Assembly (NCBI RefSeq): GCF_035270045.1
Contig: NZ_DATFIP010000049.1
Location: 1 to 64,000 of the forward strand
From: Salibaculum sp035270045
GTDB taxonomy: Bacteria > Pseudomonadota > Alphaproteobacteria > Rhodobacterales > Rhodobacteraceae
Length of the DNA stretch: 64,000 nucleotides
Direction of reading: 5' to 3'
Within the stretch, counting starts at the first letter, position 1; each line of letters begins with the position of its first letter. Both the position numbers and the translations under genes were made by a program. This document shows positions 35,411-46,000 of this stretch, piece by piece. Under the pieces are notes generated by a model. The model had not been told where the DNA came from. It made no database searches and saw nothing but the letters and a program-made list of their open reading frames with translations.

Positions 35411-37108
35411 ATGATCGGACTGCAGACTGGCCATTTCCCCGGGACACGCCGCCATGCCATCCGGTGGGTCGCAATGTCATGCGCAGTGGTCATTTTCGCG
35501 CTGGCCACTGCCTCGCCCCTGCATGCACAGGACGCGCCGTCACGGCTGGCCTTTGTGGTCGGCAACGCCGCCTATGATACCGAGGTCCCCCGCGCCGCCC
35601 GTGACGCCCGTGACATGGCCGAAACGCTCGAAGGGCTGGGTTTCACTGTCACACTGCTGCTCAACAGCGATGCAGCGACCTTTTCGGCAGCGCTGGACAG
35701 TTTTGCGACCCGCGTGGACTCTTCCGAGAAGGTCGAGACGGTTCTCTTCTACTTCTCGGGGCACAGCGCAGAGATCGCGGGTGAAACCCAGCTGCTGCCC
35801 ATCGACATCCCGCTCACGGACCTCGCAGGCGCCCGCAGCGCGGCCGTGCCGCTGGCGCGGGTTCTTGACCGGATTGGCAGGGGCACCCGCCCGACAATCG
35901 CGCTTCTGGATGCCAGTCGCCCTATGCCTCAGGACACCGATCCCGGGATCACCCCAGGGTTTGGCCGCGTCGTGCCGGGTCGCGAAACCTATATCGCCAG
36001 TGCCGCACAACCAGGACGCACGGCACCAGAACGCGCAGGCGGGCGAAACAGCCGCTTCACCCAAATGCTCGTGAGCGGGTTGGGTGCCCCCGGTCAACCC
36101 ATCGACCGGGTGGTGGGCGACCTGCGCGAGATCATAGTAGCGCGCACCGACGCAGCCCAAGAACCCTGGAGCATCTCGACCCTTTCGCAACCGGTTTTCC
36201 TGAACCCCTTCCGACCAGACGAAGGGGATTTCGAGCGGCTCGCGGGCATGCCGAAGGAACAGCAGGATTTCCTGCTGGAAATCTGGCGCGGCCAGGGGGC
36301 TGACATCACGCGGGAAGAGATCGCGATGCGACAGGACGGCGCGCCGGACCCGGAACCGCCGGTTGCCAGGGAGAATGCAACCGACCCACTGCGGGAACAG
36401 GACGCCGGGACCGCACCAGATGCTGCTGATGCCACAGAGAACCCGGTCGATCTACCGCAGGAGCAGGACGCACCCGCCGAGGACGGCCCCGTCTTTGTTT
36501 TCGAGCCCCTCGAAGAAGAAACGCCGCAAGTCCAAGACGACCCTGACTCGGGGTCGGCCCCGGCACCCATGACAGGGGATGATCCCGGCACCATCGCGCT
36601 TTCGGGTGATACAGGAGATACGGCAGGACCATCCGGCCTCGCGGGCGACGCGCCGATCTCGCGGCTGTCGGGTGTCGCGGCCCCGCCCGGCCCGGCGCCA
36701 AGGTCACTGGCGGACCTGGAGCACCTGCTCGGCGAAGATATCACCGAAAGCTGGCTGGTCCCCGACGACCTTGCAGTAGCTGTCCAGGAGGAGCTCAAGC
36801 GCGTGGGATGCTATACCGCGGGGATCGACGGCATCTGGGGTGGCGGCTCGCGCCGTGCGTTGGCCGCCTACCTGCGTGAGAGCGGTGAAAGCCTCAATGC
36901 GCGCGAGCCCACGGCCGAGGTCTGGCGCAGCGTCAAGGAAGCGAGCGGCCAGGTCTGCGCGCCGCCGCCCGCACCGGCGCCAACGGCATCACCCAGCCGG
37001 CAACCGGCACCCTCGGTGCCAGCCCCGTCACCGGCACCGACACAACCTTCCGGCACATCCACCGACAGCGACCGACTGCAACGGGCGCTAGGCTCGGGGT
37101 TCCGGTGA
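35411..37108 (+). CDS. Exported caspase-fold protein lacking catalytic Cys, with peptidoglycan-binding-like domain
   Basis: The 565-residue product has a signal peptide (cleavage after PLHA near 39), then a C14 caspase-like domain: RLAFVVGNAAYDTEVPRAARDARDMAETLEGLGF (45-78), YFSGHSAEI with catalytic His118, and ALLDASR at 164-170. In active bacterial caspases the last motif is normally DACR, so Ser169 stands where the nucleophilic Cys should be. Residues 290-430 are acidic and Pro-rich. Residues 451-493 (ELKRVGCYTAGIDGIWGGGSRRALAAYLRE) resemble a PG_binding_1 fold, and the tail is Pro/Ala-rich. The next gene follows after one base. The location in a T6SS locus suggests an envelope role; it is likely a non-proteolytic scaffold. 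Confidence 0.75.
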   Translation: MIGLQTGHFPGTRRHAIRWVAMSCAVVIFALATASPLHAQDAPSRLAFVVGNAAYDTEVPRAARDARDMAETLEGLGFTVTLLLNSDAATFSAALDSFATRVDSSEKVETVLFYFSGHSAEIAGETQLLPIDIPLTDLAGARSAAVPLARVLDRIGRGTRPTIALLDASRPMPQDTDPGITPGFGRVVPGRETYIASAAQPGRTAPERAGGRNSRFTQMLVSGLGAPGQPIDRVVGDLREIIVARTDAAQEPWSISTLSQPVFLNPFRPDEGDFERLAGMPKEQQDFLLEIWRGQGADITREEIAMRQDGAPDPEPPVARENATDPLREQDAGTAPDAADATENPVDLPQEQDAPAEDGPVFVFEPLEEETPQVQDDPDSGSAPAPMTGDDPGTIALSGDTGDTAGPSGLAGDAPISRLSGVAAPPGPAPRSLADLEHLLGEDITESWLVPDDLAVAVQEELKRVGCYTAGIDGIWGGGSRRALAAYLRESGESLNAREPTAEVWRSVKEASGQVCAPPPAPAPTASPSRQPAPSVPAPSPAPTQPSGTSTDSDRLQRALGSGFR

Positions 37109-37109
37109 C

Positions 37110-39122
37110 ATGTCAGGGACCGCAGATGGCCGCGTCGATCCACGTTTCGGACAGGCCCGCGAGATGGCCCGCCTGCGTCAACGACGCAAGCGCCTGCGCC
37201 GGCTTGTTACGCTCTGCCTGACCCTGGTTCTGCTTTCCGGAGGTGGTGCCGCAGGCTGGTGGTGGACGAAAACCGAACCGTCCCAGCCTCGCACCGTCGC
37301 AGACGCAACGGAAGCGCCTCCGACGAACCCGGCAACCGGCCCACGAGGCGACGAGACCGCCCCCTCGGATCCCGCCGAGTGGGAGCAGGAGCGGCCCCGG
37401 TTCATCGACCTGCCGGGGGAACCGCTGCGGATCACTTCAGGCAAGGCGGGGCAATCGGCCCTGCCTCATCGCGTGCCGCGCCCGGCGGGCCTGCCCGATA
37501 CACGCGGTGGCAGGGGCGACATCCTCGTGATCCGCGACAGCATGATCCCGGCAGGCGAACGTCTGAATGTTGCCCTGCCCACGAGCCAGGAAGACTTCGC
37601 CATCTTCCAGGCCCAGCGCCGGAACACGGACGGACGGAGTATGGTGAACACCCCCGCCGAAATGGAGACCGGAAGCGGCGTGCCAAGGGCGCGGCCACGC
37701 AACGTTGCCGAGGCCCACGCACTTGTGGCCTATTATGCCGACCCCGCGCGCCAGGCGCAGGGCGCGGCCAAGCGGGACGGCTTCCAGGCCATGCGTCTGC
37801 GCGCCCCGGAGAACCGCAAGCCCCTGTTCCGCGAAACGGTTTTGCGCATCGACCGCAGCACCCCCACCGCGGAGGTCCTTCAACGCGAAGGTCTGCCCGC
37901 CGCCGAAGCCCGCACAGTGGCCGACGCCGCCCAGGCGCAGCTGAAACTATCCAGGCTAGACGTGAATCAGATCCTGGCGCTCCGCTGGCTGACACCGGCC
38001 TCTGGCGTAACGGAGGAACCCAGGTTCGTGCAGGCCGCCTTCTACGCGCCGAACCGCTATATCGGGGCGCTGGCCCGCACGCGCGCGCCCGCCCACGACG
38101 GCAGCGGCGCGGACAGCACCATCAGCACCGGCGCAGACCCCTGGATTGACCGCGACCTGACAGCACTGCTGGACGACCGGGATCAGGCCACTACCGCCAG
38201 CAGCGCCCGCCAGCCCGATCCTCGACTGATGGACGCGCTCTATGGTGCGGCCTTGCGCCAGAACTTGCCGCCGCGCCTGGTGGGCCAATTGATCATGCTG
38301 TTGTCCGAAGCCCATGACCTGGATGCCAAGGCCGGCCCCGATGACCGCTTGACGCTGGTCCTGGGGGCACAGACCCCTCTTGATAATACCAGCGACCAGG
38401 ATGCGAGCGCGCTCGACCGGGTGCTCTTCGTGGGGATCGACAGCACCAATGCCGGTGTGCGCTGCTATGTCTACCGGCCCGATCCCGAGGCCGCGCCAAC
38501 CTGCTACGGCCCGGGCGACGGCACCCGGCCCGCGCGACGCAGTAGCGCCGCGGACGCCGAGCGGGCGCTGAGTGGCAATACTGCAATCGCGACCCTGGTC
38601 GACCGCATCATTCAGGTGGAATCCGCTGGCCAGGCCGACGCCAAGAACCCGCTGTCCAGCGCAACGGGCCTGGGACAGTTCATCGACAGCACCTGGTTGC
38701 GTATGATGCGGGTCTATCGCCCGGACCTCACCGCCCAGCACACCCGGGCCGAGCTGCTGGCGATGCGCATCGATCCGGCACTGTCCCGCGAGATGGTCGA
38801 GCACCTCGCCGCAGAGGGGGCCGCCTTCCTGCGCGCGCGGGGGCACACGATCACCGCGGGGCGACTCTACCTGGCCCATTTCCTTGGCATGGATGGGGCG
38901 CATACCGCGCTTGCGGCTGATCCTGATACCGACCTCAAGACCCTTTTCGGCGCTGGTGTGATCAACGCGAACCCCTTCCTGCGCGGGCATGACGCAGGTT
39001 ACGTCGTGCAATGGGCCGAAAACAAGATGCGCGGTGCCTCGGGCCGTGTCGCGGTTATCCGCGAACCAGAAGGCCTTGACGATTTCCGCGCCCTGGTCGA
39101 CGAAATGCTGACCGCGGGGTAA
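37110..39122 (+). CDS. Membrane-anchored lytic transglycosylase-like protein (SLT domain)
   Basis: The 670-residue product has a short basic N terminus, a membrane segment at about 31-51, a long Pro- and Arg-rich periplasmic middle, and a C-terminal SLT fold near 490-600: IIQVESAGQADAKNPLSSATGLGQFIDSTW contains the probable catalytic Glu and the GLGQ motif. Such proteins cut peptidoglycan so that a large complex can be placed in the wall. It begins one base after the caspase-fold gene, so they form a pair, and it ends convergent with ppkA. A T6SS-dedicated wall hydrolase is a reasonable inference from position. Confidence 0.75.
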   Translation: MSGTADGRVDPRFGQAREMARLRQRRKRLRRLVTLCLTLVLLSGGGAAGWWWTKTEPSQPRTVADATEAPPTNPATGPRGDETAPSDPAEWEQERPRFIDLPGEPLRITSGKAGQSALPHRVPRPAGLPDTRGGRGDILVIRDSMIPAGERLNVALPTSQEDFAIFQAQRRNTDGRSMVNTPAEMETGSGVPRARPRNVAEAHALVAYYADPARQAQGAAKRDGFQAMRLRAPENRKPLFRETVLRIDRSTPTAEVLQREGLPAAEARTVADAAQAQLKLSRLDVNQILALRWLTPASGVTEEPRFVQAAFYAPNRYIGALARTRAPAHDGSGADSTISTGADPWIDRDLTALLDDRDQATTASSARQPDPRLMDALYGAALRQNLPPRLVGQLIMLLSEAHDLDAKAGPDDRLTLVLGAQTPLDNTSDQDASALDRVLFVGIDSTNAGVRCYVYRPDPEAAPTCYGPGDGTRPARRSSAADAERALSGNTAIATLVDRIIQVESAGQADAKNPLSSATGLGQFIDSTWLRMMRVYRPDLTAQHTRAELLAMRIDPALSREMVEHLAAEGAAFLRARGHTITAGRLYLAHFLGMDGAHTALAADPDTDLKTLFGAGVINANPFLRGHDAGYVVQWAENKMRGASGRVAVIREPEGLDDFRALVDEMLTAG

Positions 39123-39128
39123 GCTCGA

Positions 39129-41120
39129 TCAACGGCCGAGCCGCACCGCGGATAGCGTGGCGCGAACCTCTGATCCCTCGCTCTCTTCGCCCTGCCGCGC
39201 GATGTCCTGCCCAAGAAAACGCCAGAATTCGCCTACCTGGTCAGCGGGCAGCACGGCATTTTCAGGGATCAGCGAAACCGTATCCAGCGGCATCGCGCTG
39301 CGCAGTGCCAACAGCAGGAACGGCGCATCGGCCCCAAGGTCGGCGGCTTGCGGCACCCGCAACCGTCGTGGTGGCAGCGAGAATACGCCGTCAGCGCCCA
39401 TCTCGCCGGTGACGTTCTGCAAGCGGCCAGTCGGCCCGATCAGAAGCAGTGCTACGGCGCCCTCGTCAATCCCCGACAGCCTGCCCTCCAGCGCGGCATC
39501 CACCGGCAGGCTGTCCTGTGCCGGCAGGACCGACGGGGCGGTTCCGGCCGCGAAGGGCTGCGCGGCGCCGGCGACGAAATCCAGCGTCGCGCACTGAGCC
39601 TCGGGCACCGAGGTAACAGCAAGCGCAGGGTCGGTGCCAAGTGCCGCGGCGAAATCAGCCCGCAGCCCATCGAATGCAGCGTTCTGGAGGGCGAACCCCT
39701 GGATCGGCAAGCCCTCGGTCCCGGCCGGCACCGAGGCCGCGGGCTGCAAGTGTCGGCAATCACCGGTGTAGGTGTCGAAACGGGCCTCCAGCCAGTCGCG
39801 CTGGGCAGCCGGGTCCGGCTGGGGTGGATCAGGCGTGTCGGGCACGGCGATCTGACTCAGGCTCTCGACGGGCAGGACCCCCGCATACCAGGCGCCGCCC
39901 ACCCCCAGCGACCCCAGCAAGACGAGGATCGCAAGAACGCGCGTCACGCCACCGCGGCGCTTCTGTTCAGGTGGGGCCGGTGCGGCCTCGGCCGGAGTCG
40001 CGGTCGCCGCGGGCGGCGGGCCGAACGGGCTCGCGCCTTCCTCGCTGACCCGGAGTTCCGAGACCGGGGCGGCCGACGTCGCGGGCGCCGCCGTGCCCGG
40101 CGGCACGGACGCGGGCGGGCTGGTGCCTGCTGGTGTTGATGCCGGTGGTACCGACATCGGCTGTGGCCCCTGCGAGCGCTGCGGGGGCATCTGCGGCGGA
40201 TGACTCATCTGCCCCACCGCAGCGATCACCCCGGGCATTCCCGCCGGTCGCTGGCCCGGGTCGGGCTGCAACATCCACCCCAGGAGACCTCTGAGCCGCT
40301 CGGGCAGGGCTGAAAGGTCGGGCACGTCCATGCGGGCGCGGACCGCATCGGCCGGGCTGTCACCCATGTCGAGCGGTCGGCCCAATGCCGCGGCCGCGGC
40401 AAGCAGACCAAGGCTGTATACGTCGGCCTGCTCGGTGACGTGAGCATCATAAAGACCCAGTTGTTCGGGCGCGACATAGCCCGGCTTGCCAGCGAACTGG
40501 CCCCCGATCAGTGTGCCGCCGCCCGAGGTGGTTTCCTTGGCGATGCCGAAATCGATGATCTTGGAGGTGTCCACGTTGCCGTCACGCAGGATGACATTGT
40601 CCGGCGACAGGTCCCGGTGCACGACCCCGGCGCGATGTGCCACCTGCAAGCCATCCGCAAGGCGGACAACCAGGGACAGAACCTCCTGCTCGGGCAGCGG
40701 GCGCCCCTCGGTGTGATCGCTCAGCGCCACCCCCTCGACGTATTCCATCACGAGGCAGGGCCGGCCGATTCCCGGGTCGATCGTGAAGACCTCGTAGCGA
40801 ACGATCGCGTCATGGGCGACGCGCCGCAGGACGGTGGATTCCTTCTGGAACAACGACAGGATCTTCTGGTCATGCGCCAGCGCGGGCAGCACGATCTTGA
40901 TCGCGACGGGTTCGTCGTTGTGGATGTTACGGCCACGATAGATCTCGCCCATGCCGCCGGTGTTTATATGCGCGACGATCTCGTATGTGCCGATCAGGAC
41001 CGTCCCCGCCGACAATTGGATCGGTCCATGCGTCAACTGGTGCCCTGCCGCGTTGCCGCCATCGCTGCCGTTGTCACCGTTCCCGGGGGGCGTCGTGCCG
41101 TTGGGGGGTTGCGAGGTCAT
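39129..41120 (-). CDS. ppkA: T6SS-associated Ser/Thr protein kinase (PpkA-like)
   Basis: The 663-residue product has an N-terminal Hanks-type kinase domain (about 45-300): Gly loop NTGGMG at 53-58, Lys75, HRD at 168-170 in VVHRDLSPDN, DFG at 190-192 and APE at 217-219. A Pro-rich linker follows, then a membrane segment at about 393-414 and a C-terminal periplasmic region with Cys residues. In the T6SS threonine phosphorylation pathway, PpkA phosphorylates a partner (Fha or TssL) to start assembly and PppA reverses it. It starts in an ATGA overlap with the pppA-like gene, the pair being the last genes of the leftward tss operon. Confidence 0.9.
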   Translation of the reverse strand: MTSQPPNGTTPPGNGDNGSDGGNAAGHQLTHGPIQLSAGTVLIGTYEIVAHINTGGMGEIYRGRNIHNDEPVAIKIVLPALAHDQKILSLFQKESTVLRRVAHDAIVRYEVFTIDPGIGRPCLVMEYVEGVALSDHTEGRPLPEQEVLSLVVRLADGLQVAHRAGVVHRDLSPDNVILRDGNVDTSKIIDFGIAKETTSGGGTLIGGQFAGKPGYVAPEQLGLYDAHVTEQADVYSLGLLAAAAALGRPLDMGDSPADAVRARMDVPDLSALPERLRGLLGWMLQPDPGQRPAGMPGVIAAVGQMSHPPQMPPQRSQGPQPMSVPPASTPAGTSPPASVPPGTAAPATSAAPVSELRVSEEGASPFGPPPAATATPAEAAPAPPEQKRRGGVTRVLAILVLLGSLGVGGAWYAGVLPVESLSQIAVPDTPDPPQPDPAAQRDWLEARFDTYTGDCRHLQPAASVPAGTEGLPIQGFALQNAAFDGLRADFAAALGTDPALAVTSVPEAQCATLDFVAGAAQPFAAGTAPSVLPAQDSLPVDAALEGRLSGIDEGAVALLLIGPTGRLQNVTGEMGADGVFSLPPRRLRVPQAADLGADAPFLLLALRSAMPLDTVSLIPENAVLPADQVGEFWRFLGQDIARQGEESEGSEVRATLSAVRLGR

Positions 41121-41902
41121 GCCCGGCGCCCCTCGAATTCACGCCCGGCGATGTCATCGTCGCTTACCATGGTCTTGTGAGCACAGCGCACGATGATCAG
41201 GGTCACGTTGTCACTGGCCCCCCGCTGAAGCGTTTCCTCCAAAAGTGCGTCACAGGCCGCTTGCGAGGACCGGCCCCGCATGATCGCTGCGATCTCGTCA
41301 TCGGCCATGTGGCCTGTCAGCCCGTCGGAGCACAGGAGGAACGTGTCTCGGTCGCGCAGATCACCGGAGACATGATCCAGGTCCGCCTCGGCCTCGACGC
41401 CGATGGCACGGGTAATCACGTTCTTGCGCGGCCAGGTCTCGGCCTGTTCGGCGGTGATCGCGCCGGAGTCGAGCAACTCCTGCACCTCGGTGTGATCGCG
41501 GCTCAGCTGGGTCAGGGCACCGTCGCGCAGGCGATAGAGGCGGCTGTCGCCGCACCATATACCGGCGAAATTCGACTCATGGATCAGCAGCGTGGCCAAC
41601 GTGGCCCCGATCGTGGCGCCATCATTGCGAGCGGAATGGTCCCGAATGTCCTGGTTCGCCTGCACGATCCGGTCTCGGAACCGCGCGTTCAGGTCCGGCG
41701 CGCTTGATGCGCGGCTGACCGATTCGGCACGGTCGACGATCATCTGTGCAGCAAGGTCGCCGCCAAAATGCCCGCCCATCCCGTCGGCCACGAGCCAGAT
41801 GCCCTGTTCCGATGCGGCAAGGAAGCGGTCCTCGTTGTGGTCTCGCACGCACCCGCTGTGGGTCACGGCACCGGTCTCGAAACGGTATCGCGTGTTGTTC
41901 AT
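41117..41902 (-). CDS. pppA: PP2C-type Ser/Thr phosphatase (PppA-like)
   Basis: The 261-residue product has all PPM family motifs: RDHNEDRF at 20-27, WLVADGMGGH at 36-45, IWCGDSRLYRL near 110-120, LLCSDGLTGHM, and a late SDNVTLIIV. It removes the phosphate placed by PpkA and so switches off T6SS assembly or firing. It overlaps both tagF upstream and ppkA downstream by four bases, so kinase, phosphatase and TagF are translated from one message. There is no membrane segment. Confidence 0.9.
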   Translation of the reverse strand: MNNTRYRFETGAVTHSGCVRDHNEDRFLAASEQGIWLVADGMGGHFGGDLAAQMIVDRAESVSRASSAPDLNARFRDRIVQANQDIRDHSARNDGATIGATLATLLIHESNFAGIWCGDSRLYRLRDGALTQLSRDHTEVQELLDSGAITAEQAETWPRKNVITRAIGVEAEADLDHVSGDLRDRDTFLLCSDGLTGHMADDEIAAIMRGRSSQAACDALLEETLQRGASDNVTLIIVRCAHKTMVSDDDIAGREFEGRRA

Positions 41903-43017
41903 GGTTTCTCACTTTCCGGCGGGCGGGGCACCGCGTCCGTCAACATGAAGGCAAAAGTTTCAGGGTCGGGCAACCCCGCAAGGCTGAGCACGCTTGTCGG
42001 CCCCGAGGTATCGGGCGCCCCGGCAACCTCGACCCACCAATAGCTGCGGTTGGCGGCGGCCAATTGATGATCGCTGGCACGGATATCGGCCCAGACGCCG
42101 CTGTTACCTTCGGCATCATGCGTCGTCGTCTGCGCCCAAAGGGATTGCTGTACCAGCAGGTCCTCCATCGCTTCGGCCATCTGGGTCCGGCGCGGGGCCG
42201 CCAGCGCGGCAAGATCAGACTCGACAGCGGCCAGGTCGCGGCCATCGCGGGCACCATGCAACAGCGCGTCACAGGCCGCGTAGAAGGTGCGGTCGGGCGG
42301 TGCCAGCACCGGCGGCGGCATCAGTCGCGCGTGGCTGTCGGCCAGGATCACCGCCAGCGGGAATAACCGGCCTTGCTTGTCCGCCGAGGGCAGAAGCACG
42401 CCCGTGATCGCCCCGCTCGCCTTTCGGGCATGGCCCCGGAAATCGTGCTGCCACTCGCCCGCAAGGACACCGGGACCGATCCAGAACCGCCAGGCCGGGG
42501 CCTGGCCCCAGGCCGTGGCCCAGCCCTGGCCCAGAACATCCCGGGTGCCCTGGACCAAGGGCAGCAGCCAGTCCTCTAGCGCCCGCATCAGGTCACGATC
42601 CAAGGCGCGTGCGATGAAATCGCCGCGGGCGGGTAGCTTGCCGAAGAGCCCGGCCTCGCAGGGTTCAACACTGTCGGACACGGGAGCGAAGGGTGTCTGG
42701 TCGAAGGGTTCGGGGTCGGGCGCCTCCGGCATCCAGGCCGTCGACGCTGCGGTGTCCGAGCCGTCCGTCACCGTGGCGCCGGATGGAGCTGCCGGGTCTT
42801 CGGTGTCCGGCTCGACCGGCGCAGCGATCGGGTCGGGCTCTGCATTGGCGGGGGCATCGCCTCTGGTTTCTTCCGTCGCGTCGTCGGACACCTCAGGGGA
42901 GCCGCCGTGGTCCTCCCCGGTGCCTGTCTGATCGGTGACGCCGATTTCCGCCGCCACCTCGGCCCCGTCCTTCGTCTCGGGCGCGTCCTTTCGTGGATCG
43001 TCGGTCGTGTTCACCAT
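41899..43017 (-). CDS. tagF: T6SS protein TagF with acidic N-terminal extension
   Basis: TagF represses T6SS activity after translation in other species. The 372-residue product has an acidic, Pro- and Thr-rich N-terminal stretch of about 115 residues, then EAGLFGKLPARGDFIARALDRDL, the TagF domain opening, WRFWIGPGVLAGEW and GRLFPLAVILADS. The ATG at 43017 has GGGGAG upstream; the longer frame to 43176 lies inside tssM in another frame. A ten-base gap separates it from tssM. The extension is longer than in many TagF proteins. Confidence 0.85.
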   Translation of the reverse strand: MVNTTDDPRKDAPETKDGAEVAAEIGVTDQTGTGEDHGGSPEVSDDATEETRGDAPANAEPDPIAAPVEPDTEDPAAPSGATVTDGSDTAASTAWMPEAPDPEPFDQTPFAPVSDSVEPCEAGLFGKLPARGDFIARALDRDLMRALEDWLLPLVQGTRDVLGQGWATAWGQAPAWRFWIGPGVLAGEWQHDFRGHARKASGAITGVLLPSADKQGRLFPLAVILADSHARLMPPPVLAPPDRTFYAACDALLHGARDGRDLAAVESDLAALAAPRRTQMAEAMEDLLVQQSLWAQTTTHDAEGNSGVWADIRASDHQLAAANRSYWWVEVAGAPDTSGPTSVLSLAGLPDPETFAFMLTDAVPRPPESEKP

Positions 43018-43027
43018 GCGCTCCCCC

Positions 43028-46000
43028 CTACAAACCGCGCGGACATCGGAAATCCCAGAGTTCACGCAGGAAGAACGGATTTTTCGACGCGGCGGCGTTG
43101 ATATTGTAGGCCACGTAGCGTCCGCCCACGTCCAGCCGGATGTTGACCGATGACCCCGAGGGCCGTGGACGCCCACTGTTGATAAGCCGCATCAGCGCCC
43201 AGGGTCCAGGCGCCACGCGCTTCTCCGATTCGCGCCCGCGCAGTTCCGGCGACAACTGCACCGAGGCGGACCCGCCGCCGCCACCGGCGGGCCAGAACAG
43301 GCTTTGCGCCAGGCTGCCGGATTGCTGGGTCGTAATCACCTGGCCGTTGATCTCGAGTAGCGCAGCGTCGGCGTCGGGGTGCAGCGCCGTTTGCCGGATC
43401 GTCACGTCAAAGCCCGGTATGGAATTGCCGGCGGGAAAATAGGCGTCCCGGATCGCCGCCGCACGCTGGAACTGGGCCAGTGTGGCGGGCGACATCTGGC
43501 TGCCCAGCGGGCTGTCGGACTTCCATTCCCAGTCCTCACTGCCGATGTTGGCATGAGGCAGGAGCTCTTGCTTGAAGAAGCCGTCGATCACGCCACCCGG
43601 GGAAAAGAGCCGGGCGAATTCGGCCACGGGCAAGTCTCGATTGGCACGCCCGTCAAAGGGATAGCTGTCCGGGATAAGCGCCTCGCAGACCTGCGTGACC
43701 TCGTTGTTGAGCTTTTCGTTGAGCGCGGCCAGCGTCGTGTTGGCGGCATCCCCGGCGAATTCGTCCGCCGCCTGCTGGATCATCCGCGCCAGTTGCGGCG
43801 GCAACCGCGAGATGTGGCGCGTCAGAAGGGCCGCCTGCGTCGACAGTTCTTGGCCGAGGTTGGCCGGGGCCTGACCTGCGCCCGCGGTCGAGGTCAGCAG
43901 CAGCCGGTAGATGTTCTGAAGATCGGCCAGCAGGACGTCTACCGGGCGACCCTCGGGCAGGTCCTCCGTCAGGTCGTGCCAGCGGCGGAACTGCGCCTCG
44001 ACATTGGCTCCAGGCAGCGGCGCCGCCGCTCCTTGTCCGTCACCTTGACCGTCCGAGGAGGCGCGATTCTGGGTGCGACGGTTGGACAGCACATCAAAGC
44101 CGATGCGGCTCATGCCCGAGGCCCGGTCGCGCATCCGGCGCATGACCTCTTCGCCGACCATGCCGGCAACCTCGGCACCCTCGCCCTCAAGCTGACCCAT
44201 TCCGGCTCCAAAGCCACCTTCCTCCGAGAACCCGGCGGTCAGGCGGGTCTCGCGGTTGATCGCCTCGACCAGTTGCAGGATCGGCGACTGGCGCGGGTCC
44301 GAGGCGGCATTGAGTGCGAGGAACTGCGGCGCCCCGGCCGCCATGGGCCGCAGCTGCAGGTTGTCCAGCGCCGCGTTCCAGGCCTTGGTGAATTCCAACG
44401 CGTAGCGGTTCATCATCGCGGGACCGAGCCGTTGCAGCTCGCCCGACACATCGGCGGCTTCGGCGCGCGCGCCCAGAACCCATTGCTCGGTCTCCAGCTT
44501 GGTCGCCACATCCGCCAGCCGCGGCAGGAAATACTCGTGAAAGCCGGCATAAGTGAAAGCGGCCGACACGGTCAGCTCGTCCAGCGTGCGCCCGTCCAGC
44601 GTCTCGAAGACAAGCTTGGCGTCCGGCCCGGCGCGAAGGCCGATATTGAACGGATCGGCCTCCTGCGGGCCACCGCCGCCCATGACCAGCAGCCAAGCCT
44701 GGTCCTCCAGGTTCATCAGGGAAAGGATCTGCTCGGCGCGGGCCACGAGCGCGCCATTCAGGTCGACGCGCGCCTGGCTCTGGGTGGCGGAAAGGTCGAG
44801 CATGGCCCAGAGGTGGGCCTCCATTTCCTGGCGCAACTCGCGCATCGGCCCGGCACCACGATAGGCTGGATCGCGCGACCATTCGTCAACGAACCAGGCC
44901 ACGATGAAGGGGTCGTCGGGCGCGGGGGCCGCGTGGCCGAGCAGTTTGTAGACCTTGAGCGCCTCGTAAAGCGACAACAGGTCGTTGGTGCGGATATCAT
45001 CGGCGATGCGGTTCTCGACATGCAGTATCAGGCGCGGGCGCAGATGCCGTTCAAGTCCGTCACGATAGGCGGCCTGTGCCGCACCGCCCAGTGCGTCGCG
45101 TTGGCTCAGCCCGAAACCGTCCTGCCAGGTGCCGGCATCCTCGGGTTCGGCATAGCCTGTCGGCAGAGTGCTGAGGTTACGCAGTAGCGGCAGGACCGGG
45201 GTCAGGTCCGCATCGGCGATCTCGGCCTGCTCCAACTCCAGCCGGGCCTCGTCGCTGTATTGTGCGACCGCGGCTTCGGCGCCGCGGACAAGGTTATGGT
45301 TGCGATAAAGGCTGTTGCCCCAAAGCCCCGAGAGCACCAGCGCCCCGATCACCAGGAGAGCGATCGTGCCATAGCGCAAAAAGCCTTCGCGCCGCACCGC
45401 GCGGGAATCCTGCGACACCCACCCGGCCTCGGCAAAGATCACCTTGCGCAGAAGGTCGTGCAGGAAAAAACTCTTGCCCCGCCCCGAGGCCCCGGCGCCT
45501 GCGGCCGTCATGTCACCGAAGCTGCGCTCCATCGCGCCCAGCACCTGGTCGATCGGCGTGCCTTCCTGCGTTCCAGAGGTGAAATAGAACCCGCGCAGGA
45601 CCGCGTTGACCTTGTAGCGGGTCGACCCGAAGACACCGTCGAGCAGCGAAAGCACACGGTCCCTGAGCATGGCGACCTGCGCGGGAAAGCCGAAGATGGC
45701 GATGCGGGCAACACCGTCGGGTTCCTCGTTCATTCGGTCTGTGACCTCGGCCGAAAGCCGTGACAGCAACGCGTCGAATTCGGCGCCCGCGTACGGCAGC
45801 GTGGGTTCCTTGCGGCTGGCGGGGCGGAAGGTGGCACCCCAGACCTTCTGACGTCGCGAGGCACTGAAGCTGCCGAAAAACTCGGTGAATCCGGCCACGA
45901 GGTCGGCCTTGGTGAACAGGACGTAGACCGGAACCTCGACGCGGAAGACCTCGTAAAGCTCCATCAGCCGGTCACGGATGGCGGCGGCATGAGTGGCAAG

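Noticed and set aside
35411..37108. Active metacaspase-like protease
   Set aside because: The DACR motif reads DASR, so the nucleophilic Cys is missing.
43379..45187. Plus-strand open frame of about 600 codons opposite tssM
   Set aside because: It is antisense to a clear TssM gene with Walker motifs and is Arg/His/Gln-rich without any family pattern; long antisense frames are common at this GC content.
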